From Xiphydria camelus (taxonomy: Eukaryota > Arthropoda > Insecta > Hymenoptera > Xiphydriidae): 64,000 bases of DNA. A program made the translations under genes and the position numbers. Shown here one piece after another: positions 25,261-37,200 of the stretch (its first letter is position 1; each line of letters starts with the position of its first letter). The stretch covers positions 27,277,470 through 27,341,469 of the forward strand of contig OY783197.1 of the NCBI GenBank assembly GCA_963678675.1, in the 5' to 3' direction. The notes below the pieces were generated by a model. The model was given only the letters and a program-made list of their open reading frames with translations. It did not search any database and was not told where the DNA came from.

Positions 25261-28200
25261 TTATACCCAGGAGTCGCCGGCGGAGGCAGCGGTTGCGCTC
25301 GGGGCTACGTTGACCGTGGAAGCCGGGGGCTCCTGCACACCGACGCCAACACCGTCCCCGACCCACTGCGAGCCGGCACTCCCGACACCCTGCACCGCAC
25401 CCTGAACTTGACCCTGATTTTGACCCACCCCCAGTTCATACTGCCGTTTCTTTTTCTTCTCCAAGTTAACTTGCGCATACAGCGGCTCACCGGGTTTTGG
25501 CTGCTGCAACACACACACACAAGCCAACATTAGTACCTTGCAATTTCCGGGCCGTTGCTACCGAGGAGGGGGAGAACGATTTTTGTTAGCAATTTTTTCG
25601 TTTACTCTTTGTAGGGGGATTTTGCTGGTTTCAACTCTTTCTATTTCTCTCCGTGGGACGCGGTGAAACGAAAATCGCGCGCAGTTTTTCTTTATCGAAG
25701 TAGACGGAGGTGGACGCGGCGAATCGAGACTACGTCATTTTTCTATACCCAAGATTACGATAGACTTTCTCTCAGTTTCTTCGCGAACAGTGGCGAATCG
25801 GATACGATGTGTAGGTGGGACGATTATCGTGTGGTGTCGATGTGGATGCGATTTTCTTTCGTTCGCTCATCGAGACGCGATTAAGTTAAAAGGAAAAGTA
25901 CGCGCTGAGCGTGGTAGGACGAGATTTCAGGAGAAAGCTGACGTTTTATTGAATCTATATTTCGTACCATACACAAGTTGCGTCCATCTAAGTTGCGGTA
26001 CATGAGTTCGTTTTAATCTAGGAATAAATTAGGAAGCAAAGTTCTCGGGTTAACAGAAGAGCTTTAATTTTAAATGCCGTAAAATAATCGAGCGATGCTG
26101 GCTCGTTTTTTTTTAAAAATATAGGTGTAAACAGATACTTCCTGTACTTAAAAAAACACAGGTTTATCTTTCTCCAACTGAAACCTCTTTATTCTATTCG
26201 CAAGAGCTTATTAAATAAACCTGGTACCTTTTTCCGCGTAAAAAAGTGCATCGACTACATTGAGACGGACACTCGGCGCTCTGAAAACTGTACAAAAGGA
26301 TCTTCGCAAAAAAAATAAGAAGTCTTTAATACGTTTCTCGCTTGGTAATTAATACGTTTGTTGATTCGAAATGAATTAACCTTTTATTTAGGTAACATTT
26401 AAGCGGTAAATGAAAATAGATAAATGAAACGATCGATTCTACCTGATCTAGGGTTCGACGTATCAATATTTTTACTTCGTAGTTTAAATAATACTCTATG
26501 TTATTATGATTATTACTATAATTAAATAATAAATCGTATTAGTTTTACTCATTTTTGTCCGGAATATACTTTGTGGCAAACACTATACATTGTAAACTCT
26601 CGTTAATCCGCGGTGAGAAGAATCATTCTTTTTTTGTCCTGTACATCTCCGAAATAGAACAATAATAAGGGAAGAGAAACTGTTTTTTTTTTCGTTAACT
26701 TGTATGATATTTTGAGGATAAAGATTTATCATTCTCTCAAATTTTCTTGAGTTTCAGCTTGTTAAGGGTACCTTTAATTAACGTTTCTCACTTTTTGCAA
26801 ACCTCGATATACAAAACCGCATTTCTTTACGTTCAGAAAAATCTTTCGAACGATCAATATATCGATTTTCTCGAATATAAAAGTTAAATTACGTATTAGA
26901 AGATTGCATCTGTATATACTAAATGGAGTTCTGTGACCGGAGTTAGAGAAATTGCGCCACTTTTCATTACCGTCAAAAAACGTCGCAACATGTTACTGCG
27001 AAAATGAAACACCGTAAGCCGACGCTGACAACGCTTTGACTAACGATACTTAAATTTACATAGTAAAGAGTTATGCTACTTTCGGACGGTAACGAGACAA
27101 GACACGTAATTCTCTGTAATGCCGGTTGCTTTATTCGCGTCCTCTGTCAATGTGTTGAAATTTTCCGAAACCTCTCTCTAATATCATGCTTCGTACTCGC
27201 GGTAATTGAAGTTAAGACGTGTATAACATCTGTCGACACATATAACGATACTTTATCAAATATTCTTTAGTCTAGGTGTTTATAAAATCTTCGATAACAT
27301 CGAAAAATGCCGTGAGAAAAATTTTAGAATCCTCGGTAAAAATTTACTTCGGGTAAAACTGAGCGAAATAAAAAGAATCCACTGTTATTGCTCGAAGTCG
27401 CGTTACGCCGACTGCAAAAGAAAATGCTGGACTCTTCTTGAGTATTATATTCAAAATGTCGATTACGCCAGCTAATACTACTTGGTCCGACAATAACTAT
27501 CGCTTCGTTGGTAGAACGCGTATATATCCGCGGTTTACGCGGAGAACCCTGTTCCGGATTTACTATTCTCAAGAGTTTTTTTTAACTATTACTAATTTTT
27601 AAAATGTAATAGTTACGACGATGTAACACGATCAACGGGATGAATCGAAAGCAACAGGTGATCGCTACGAGTACGTACATTCGCGAATACACTAGTAAAT
27701 CGAAGGTGACGTATAAACGAATTCGATTACGCGCTTCCGAATTCAAAGTCGCTACAGCACAATGGTAATAGGAACTCGTTCAATTCAATCCGACAGACGT
27801 AGAATGGAAGAACGTGGTACCGAGAGAATACGCGAGATATAGTCTCCGAATCGCGCGGAAAGCGAAAATTGATTGAAAGAGAAATGATTTTAAGACACCG
27901 CGCTTCTTCGAAAAGAATATGTATCAAACCGTCTGCGTTTTTAAAGCATTTTCGCGAAGTTACCGTGTTTATCTTCAAAATCCATCCAAGTAGTTTATTG
28001 CCGCGCAAAGAGAGATTGTGCACGCGCGCGCGTCTTGTGTTAAATATATTTACACGGTGCGCCTTGAATCGTTCAGCATTAGAGATTAACTTTTAACGAA
28101 TCAGTGACCCATTAATTGACATGATTTCTCTTCTTCGTTACTGTATCAACTGCGGTGAACTGTAATGTATAACCGCGCGAAATGCACTGTTTTCCCAGTA

Positions 28201-31200
28201 GTGAGTAAGTACTCAATGGCGTTTGTCGGGTATATAATTTTCGGTATTCCTTAGATTATTATTGTGTTAATAATATTAATAAGGTAAGTTACACAAATAT
28301 TTTATAAGTTTCACGTATGCACTGGCTCGGGGAATGTACAAATGCCGAGTATACGGATGGATCGTCAAACAGTGCACGCGTATTCTGTTTATGTACATAT
28401 GCATATCATAATTTTGTCAGTAAGTGTTAATAGTGTATCGTAGTCTCTTAGTTCTGAAGTTAGACATCCTATGCGGACTATCGCTTCTGCCGGGCAAAAT
28501 GTATTTCGACATCGAATATTCTTTGAAGTACCCTACTTCAGAACGAGAACAGCGACATATACATATAAGCGACGCGATTACCGCAAGAGTTGCTGTCTAC
28601 CGATTTAGTAAGATTAATAATTCATTCCTGAAGAAATACGCGAAAATTCATTGCAAATGGTTAACTTTTTAGCAGTGGCGCGATTCTTTAGTATATATAA
28701 GATAAGATAACAATCACGCGGTTGTAAAAACAAATTTGAAAAACTATCATCCTGGTATTATTAGAGAGACTCAAAAATCGATAGGAAAATTTATTTCCTT
28801 CGTTTAGAATGCAATATATAGACGTAAAAAACTATACTCTACAATTTCTCATTTATAGCTTTGCCGCGAAAACTTGGAAAGGACGAGAGGCACGCGCGCG
28901 TCTACGAGGATAATTGAAAAGTCCTACGAATCAACGAATATACTTTCACCGATACAAAACTATATACTGCGCGTTTTTTTTTTCATTTAAAAAGCCTAGT
29001 GACTTACAGGGTTGGCAGGAAACACGCAAACGCCTCCTGCAGGCGGATTGTGGGTTCCTTGTTTGGGGTACTGTATGTCCGACATCGCGATCTCCTCGTT
29101 TTGCTGTTGAAGAACAAACGTCTATACAAAAAACTCGAAGTGTATTATATTTATCGTTAATTGTAGAGATTGTAAACTCTACAGTACAATGGCTCTTTCA
29201 AGAAAGCGACACGGATTTGATTGTAAGCGTAGGTTCGAGCGTAATTATATCGCTAATTGTTCTTTGACTTACAGCCTGATACATCGCGGAACGTCCAATG
29301 TTATTCGAGTTTTGAGTTGGTCTCTGTATTGTACGATCCTCGTATCTCGTGCTCCCCTGGCTCGCCATTGGCCGATTGAGAGTGCTGCAATCGTAACTAT
29401 TATAAACGCAGTGCAAAAGTATTCTACATATTTTTTTCAGGACTCTGCATTTATATGAAACAGATTGAAACGATATTATATTCTTCGAACGAAAGAATCT
29501 TTGGGAAGGGGGCGAAAATGTAACGAGTGATGCAGAGTCCCAGGAACTGAAAATACTAACGAAAAGAAATCAACGAAAGGGAATTCGTAACAAATAATAT
29601 AGATACTCTAGTTTGAAAGTAATTAATTGAAAGCCCGTTCAAAATGACATTTAAAGCGTCGCTTATAATTCGACTGAAATTAAAACTGCACAAGACTTCA
29701 ATATTCCCATACCTATTTGCATTATTAGGCGAATTTGGACCAGAATTTCGCGCGGCAACTGTTTTCGTTACAAAGTCCTGCTCCTTCCAGCCGTGTTTTT
29801 TGTAAACATCTCGTAATTCCTGATGCTGCCACATTGTAAATAATACTTGGCCTGCAAACGAATAAGTACTGACAATATCCATACTTCTACCAATAGTAGG
29901 TAACTCACGCTTCCTTCTAATATTTATATTACGGAAGTGAGTTTTATGATTGAGAACACTAATTTTTCATATATTTTTTGCCGATACAACCAAAAATAAG
30001 TGCAATTGAATATCGTCTCGCATGGCGAGGAAGCACGTCGTTCTTACTAAAATATTAATTAACATCTGTGTATTCATAAATACAATAGTCGTCGACTCTA
30101 AATTTAGCAATTCTATAAAAAAAAGCACAATGTTACTAATTTAAACTAATGTGACTATATTATGTATGAGAATACGACTATATATCTTCAAATCGATTAC
30201 TCTACAGGACTTGTAATAATACGGTCCATCGTTCTAAAAATTCTCAGATTTCTGAGCAACAAGTTGCTCCACTTATATTCACGTAACGATACATAACTTA
30301 TTAATTTGACGAGCCACTTCAATCGCATTCAGCGAATAGCAATACCGATACTAAAACTAGTAAGCAACGTCAAACTTCGAAAATTTACGCTTGTAGATAT
30401 TAAAAACTTACCGGCAAACTTTAGAACGCGCGGCGTGTACTTCTGACGTTGCCTCGTGATGTTCATAAGTCTCTCGACGCCGCCCGCGTCCAATAAAGAC
30501 CTCGAGAACTCCGCGTTCTTCTTGATCACTTCGTTCAGCGTAGCGAGGACCGCGGCGATCGTATCGTCGCTAGTTCCTTGATCGTGCTGATTATTACCCG
30601 AAGGTAATTTCTGAATGAGATCTCTCATCGCGTACTTTCCTATTAACTCCTTGTTGCGTTGATCTATCGCGAGATTCCTCAACGCCGTCGCCACGGCACA
30701 CACTACTCGATCGACCTATCGCGAACACAAACAAGGCAAAGTCGTAAGCGCGTTTCGTTCTCTTTGCCGTCGGCGCGGGAAATACGCATTTATACACCAA
30801 GCTTTACAGCCCCCGTTTCAACTAGGTTATTTTAAAGGAAATATTGACGCAGGTAGATAAAGTAGGAGTTATATTATTTTAGCAAGACAAAATGGACCAT
30901 TTTGACTCATGTCAAGTAATCCGAAACGATGAAAAGACAAATTCGGCTGAGAAGCTGAATAATAAGTGATTCTAGAGGGAAAATATTAGGGAAAAAGGGA
31001 AAAATCGCTAGTTTTAGGGCGAAAAGGGGGAAACTTAAAAAATAGGGGAATAGAGGGGAACAGGGGATATGACGCCTGTTATTCACTATTTTCAGCGTAC
31101 CTCCATTCGCAAGAGTTCCACCAGAATTGGAAGTCCCTTTTCTTTCCTAACAGCCGCGCGAATTTCGATGCTCGGATGCCAGTAACAAGCCGCGAGATTC

Positions 31201-34200
31201 TGCAACGCCCCGGCCGCAGCTTCCAGGGTTTCCGGATTCGAGCAAGTCTGCAGGAGACTCAAGTAAGACTGCACCACTTCCGGCTGCCAGAGTAGCTCCA
31301 TGCCCTTTATGGGCTCGGTTCTTGGGTTGGTCGTTCTCGACGTCGTAGCTTCTTTTTGAACCGGTTGGCCATCCTTCTTCTTTTTACTACCTCCAAAACA
31401 GCCTAAGTTGTCACCTGCGGCAAAGATATTTGGAGGGTTTTCGTATTTCGGACTACTCGAACATTTTTACGTCGTTAAACGATAATGTATGTACATCAAA
31501 TTCGGACGGAGATGTACAATTCGTCCGATAACATTCGTCGGAAATAGAGTGCAATAAAAATCGGGGTGGAATTAGTTCGTAGATAAAATAACTTATTGGG
31601 TGCATTTGTCTCTCGATTTAAGTATTAAATGCACGTCGGACTTACGATCTTTTAAATATCAATTTGTGAAATATTTGGCACTCTATTTGTCGTATTTACT
31701 TTTGTCCAACTTTGTAATACCCAGAAGGATAAAACGATCGTTGGGGCATTAAACAAATGTCAGTTAGAATTTTTAAGTTACTTTATCTCTCTGCTATATG
31801 TACAGCCAATGATTTTTATGTCAGGGTAACTTCTAAGCCACAGTTTGCGTATCATGAATCATTCAACGGAATAGGTCAAACGCTAATGTTCCTATAATTA
31901 AGTTGCACTCTAATTGAAGCGTCGTGTAAAGTGGCCAATGAAATACAAGCAAGCGGACTATTAATCGCATTGCAACTAAGAAATTCAATTCAACGAACAG
32001 GCGTCCCAGATAAACTGAACCTCCAATCCCAAAATCTAAGATAAAAATTCGTATAAAGAAATGTTGAAATATATATGTATGTTTTTCATTATAAGGTGTT
32101 TACGTTGCCCTACATTATTGATACAGAATCTCGCTTCAGACTCGTAGGTACCAACAGAGATAAAATTTTTGTTTAAATATAACAATTTTATCTTCAGAAA
32201 AGTATACTATTCCCATTTCGACAAAATTGCATAGGCATAGTTAACAAGGCAACAATGGTTGAATTGTGCACACCTAACTTATCATATTCCAAGTTGATAA
32301 CAATAATTGACATGGCTATTCGATCGGACGAAACGTGCATGCAGATATAGCAGCAGATCAATAAACGAACGATAATTTAGCGATAGCATTACCATATCTT
32401 ACCTTGACACAGACTGTATGCTAAAAAGATTGAAACAGATTTTAATCCGTGCTACGATTGAACGATCACCTTTTTGCTAGTTTTATATTTTTCGGGGAAT
32501 GAAATTGACCGCTATTAATTCAAGCTAATCATTTGTTTTTATATCGAATATTTTTAATTATTGAGAAAAACAAAACATAAAACCACGGAAAACGACGGGA
32601 GAAATTAAAAACAAAGTTCAGTAGCACTAAATCTACTTCCTTTCATTTTTTCTAACAAGAATATTCGCATTCTAGATAAAAGTCAACCGCCAAATTGAAG
32701 GCTGCATTCGTTATTCAGTCTTTAAATGACGCATGAATTAAAATAAACTTTGATTTGGCCCTAAATATCTGTAACGAAGTCGAGTCTAACTAATATTGTA
32801 ATTGAACGTGTAAAAAATCATACCACGATCTTTTAACGGAGAAGCTTTGATTCAAAGTTCGCAGTATTTTATATTCCAAATCTAGAGTCTACGGAAAATT
32901 GTACTGTTTGTTACACGTATACCCAGGTCTCTCAAATATCGAAGGTGGATATCTCAGAGTCATTTTCTCATCAATAAAAAAAGGCACGAGCGTATACGCT
33001 ACATTCGTTTCTACACCCGCCCCATCGAGGAAATCGATTGCCTATCAAAGGAAACTCATCTTCGATACGCGCGAAGTAAAAGAATCGATACACCCCTCTG
33101 TGAAAACTCATACATAAAAGATAATTCTCACCTTTCGCCGGCGCCGCTACCCTGTTCTGCACGGTGGACTGTATCGGGTACTTGTCGTAGTTCGGATCCT
33201 CGACTTCCTGACACCTATAGCTGAGGTTCCTCAGAATGCAGACGCAGTTCTCCACTATCTTGTTCCCGATGTTCGACTTCTCGATCGCCGAGCGCACCAC
33301 GTATAGAAGAGCGTCGACGAGGCCCTCGCACTCGCGCAATTTCTTCCTGGCGTACTCCCCCGCACTCGACACATTTCGGAGGACTCCGGACGCGTTTCTG
33401 AATACGGTCGACCAACAAGTCTCCCCGCTGGAGGAGCTGGGATCCCAGCCGCTGTGCGGTATGATTATATTGTTCACGACCATCGTCACTCCGTCGTCGA
33501 TGATCGACTTCTTCAAATCCTGCAGCATTTCGAATTATTATCGTCGTTTCCCGCACTTACGGATGCTCGTTAGTCGCAGGAAATAGTCGTGTGATTTTCG
33601 CGGTCAATTGAAATCCCAATCTCCATCGAAGTCGCGAATGTGAGGAAAGCGATACCAGCGAAAGAGACAGACCCTTACCTCGCATGACGATAAGTTCCAC
33701 AGAACCCCGGTAACCAATTCCTTGACATCGGCGTCGGACGTTCTACGCAGCAAATTGATCAACGCCGGCACACCGCCCGCATTCTTTATCGCCCGCTTGT
33801 TCTCGTCGTTTTGACGGCCGTAAGAGAGATTTCTCAGAGCGCCGCAAGCGTTTCTATAAACGTCGGGACTATCGTGGTCCAACAGTTGAACCAGTGGCGG
33901 GATTCCGCCCAAGCTGCGCGTTTTCTGCTTGTTCGGGTCGTCCATGTAGCAGAGATGCTGGAGGTAAGCCGCCGCGTTCGCTTTGATTATATTGTTCGGG
34001 TTGCTCAGAAAGCCTATGACTTCGGACAGATTCGGATCGCGCCATCGCATGGACTTCTGATCGTCGTCCAAGGGACTCGCCATCCCGGGGACGCCCGCGT
34101 GTCGCGATTGAAGTCGCTGCAGGTGGACTTCGTCCTCGAACATGCCTGGTGGTACGCCCGCGGTAAGAGTTGTCGGGTGGCCCTCCTCGTAAACGCCGGG

Positions 34201-37200
34201 AACGTCGGCGGGAACGCCGACGGGACCCACACCGACGCCTGGACCGTATACCGGTCCGTAAGGCGATGGAGACACGAAACCATAAGCCACCTTGCCCTCG
34301 TCTGTAAGTGTACCGGGACGTACATATGATTAGACTCATATCCGGTGCTCTGAGCAGCTTTTTAGAAGCAGTCGTGTCTGATGTTCGACGTCGGAGAATT
34401 TGTTAGAAGTAAGTTTGAAAGCTTTTTAAAGTTGTGTTATGCTGATTGATCGATCGAAATTAATTATGTGTTACGTACACAGGATTGTGAAAATATCGCT
34501 TTCACGGTTTTAGATTCTCTATAAGAGTATTTTTTTTTCATAGACGTTAAAGACAAGCGAATACTGAAGTAAGAATTTAAGCGTCAAACGAGAACGATGT
34601 AATTATAATAGGTATAAATATTATTATATATGTATGAAATACACTTGTTACTTCTTGGTACATATTATTTTATGCGAAAAATACGTCACAAATGTGGTTC
34701 GAGAAAACATTGCGGAAATGGATTCGTAACCAGAGTATGTTCGCGCGTGATATCTGCTGTTAAAACTGGGAGGTATCGCTATTGTACGCGAGGGTACCCG
34801 CGCTATCGATGAACGAGATAAGTCGGAGTGTTTCATAATTTGATATAACGTATGACTTCCTACAGTTTCTCGCGTGAAGCCACGCCTAGTACTTAGCGTC
34901 GCTATCTCTACTGCCAGCACGGTTGCCCGTTTCGACGCTGTAGCATTAGAGAGTACGTCTACTTGGGGTGGGTGCACCGTTAGAAATTGATAACTCTACC
35001 GTTCAGCGACTTGTCGCTTGGCGTTCGCTGTTGGAGAATTAAGACACTGCGAAGAGTGAAATCGTACATTTAGCTGTCTCATTCAAAAATTAGCCTTTCC
35101 CGTACCTCGGAGACATTTTTATTTATTTTCGTTTCAAGAAATAAAAATCTAAATAGGAGTTCAAACTTTTTCGTATCTTCCTAAATGTAATATTAATTCA
35201 ATGCAATTCAAAATATGATGTGTAAAGAATCCGCGTGCATCTACTTCTTCTTACTTAACTTTATAAACTGGACAGTAAATAAAATAATGAAAATATGTTC
35301 AAATTCTGTGTAAATCTAATGAAACTCTAGTTAGCATATTTTAATATTTTCTGGAAAATAAAATCAAACTTAATTTATAATGATTTTTATTTCTAGCTAA
35401 AAAGAAAATTGTTTCTGGATGATTTCTCTGAAATACCACGAACAAATCACTATTATTGTCAAACATCTACATGCTTCTTGTGGGAAACATATGTATTAAC
35501 ATTTTTTAACAGAGTAATGTGTGTCAATCTTCGCCCCCTTAACAAATTTATCGAAATGGCGAGGTCTGATTTTGGAACGGAACAATTCAAGAAATGTCTT
35601 CAAATGTAAATTCATCGATGAGTCAGTTGGCATTATTAAAAATACGCTACACTGATACATAATTTGAAATCATAAATGATTCGTGTATCTTACCATGCGG
35701 ATGTTGAGAGGGCTCCCCCGAATCGTCCATATTCCAAGAGTTACTAATTTGATCTAAAGAGGAAAAGGAGGAATTGCAGTTTAAGCGATTATGGCAAACT
35801 TGGATATAAATGCACGACGTGCTTGTAACTTTACTGAAAGTTTCTCATCTCTCTTTGGCGATGAGAGTTTCAAAAAAATATGCTTGCAAATCATTATACG
35901 CGTGACAAAATATTTTACGTCAACCGAGACTGACAATAAGAATGTGTATACACTGCAGATTCCTTTTGCTTGGAAGATGGTGGACGATAGCGAGGAGAAT
36001 TTGTAGTAACTAAAACTCTAATTTCGCGACGTCAGCAATTCGATTGGCGTGACGGAGAAGAAGGAATGTAATTTGAAAATTTAATTCTTCGAAGACGGAT
36101 GCATGATTAATTAATGTAACATGTTGAACGGAAAAGTTGAATTCGCTTGACGTAACATGTGGTGATGGTCTACGCGTTAAAATTACCTCGTGCAAAGTTG
36201 CGTGCGATACAAACTTTTGAAACTTACCATATTGATCTCCAGGACCACCGGGACTAGGTGTGATTCGGTAATGATCCTGCAGGCCAGGATTTAATGCTGG
36301 ATTCATGTCATTGTAACCACTTTCCAAATATGGAGCTCCTTTCCGCAAATATTCTAAAAAAAGAAATATATTAATTTTGCCTCTCATAGGTAATTTCAAA
36401 TACCTTTGCTATACAACAGTCGCGTTTGCTACATGTAAACTTACAAAAATGCTACTATATATTATTTTTAATTTGACTTATTTTTGTAAGAAAAATGTGT
36501 AACTGCAAAATTAATTAAAAAAAACACCTTTCAATTATATACGAGTCGGAAGCTTACACGTCGCATATTTGGCTAATAAGTAATGGCGTTTTTTTTTCAA
36601 GTTAAAAGTGCGCACAGAAAAAAAAACGTTTTTGCATAATGTTATTTGTTACTTGAAAGAGTAATGTATACTCTACAAGATTGTGTGTTTGGTTTTTTTC
36701 ATTTGATTTCATTTTTGTTAATTTTCGGATCATTAAAGTGGAATGCCAAGTGGACAGAAATGAGCATTTTCGAAGCTGCTCGCAAGATTTGCAATGTTTA
36801 TGGAGAAGATGCTATGCCCATTAGAACAGCACGAAACTGTACGAAAACGCTCATTTTTGTCTACTTGACATTCCACTTTAATGATCTGAAAATTAATAAA
36901 AATCAAATCAAATCGAAAAACCAAATACACCATTTTGTTAAGTATAAATTACTTTTTCAAGTCACATTATGTTACCCGAAAACGTTTTCTTTTCTGCGCG
37001 CGCTTTTAATTTGAATAAAGAGAAGGGAAGAAAAAACAACGCCGTTACTTATTCGCCAACTCAATAATATAGCTGTCTTATATGGCAGAAGGGAATGAAA
37101 AAAAAACATACCATGCGGTGGCGAGGCATGACTGTGCTCCGAAGGGCTATGAGGACTGTGAGGTGAATGCGGCCGTGGCATGTAGATGCCATGTGGATCT

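Noticed and set aside
25026..25405. Plus-strand open frames over the DSWV exon and its 3' flank
   Set aside because: The minus-strand exon is fixed by phase and by the conserved C-terminus. The plus frames are shadows of GC-rich sequence.
33811..34339. Long open frames on the plus strand (172 codons) and a second minus frame (156 codons) across the catenin armadillo exon
   Set aside because: They overlap the exon 34301-33679, whose frame encodes clear armadillo repeats. GC-rich codon usage opens the other frames by chance.
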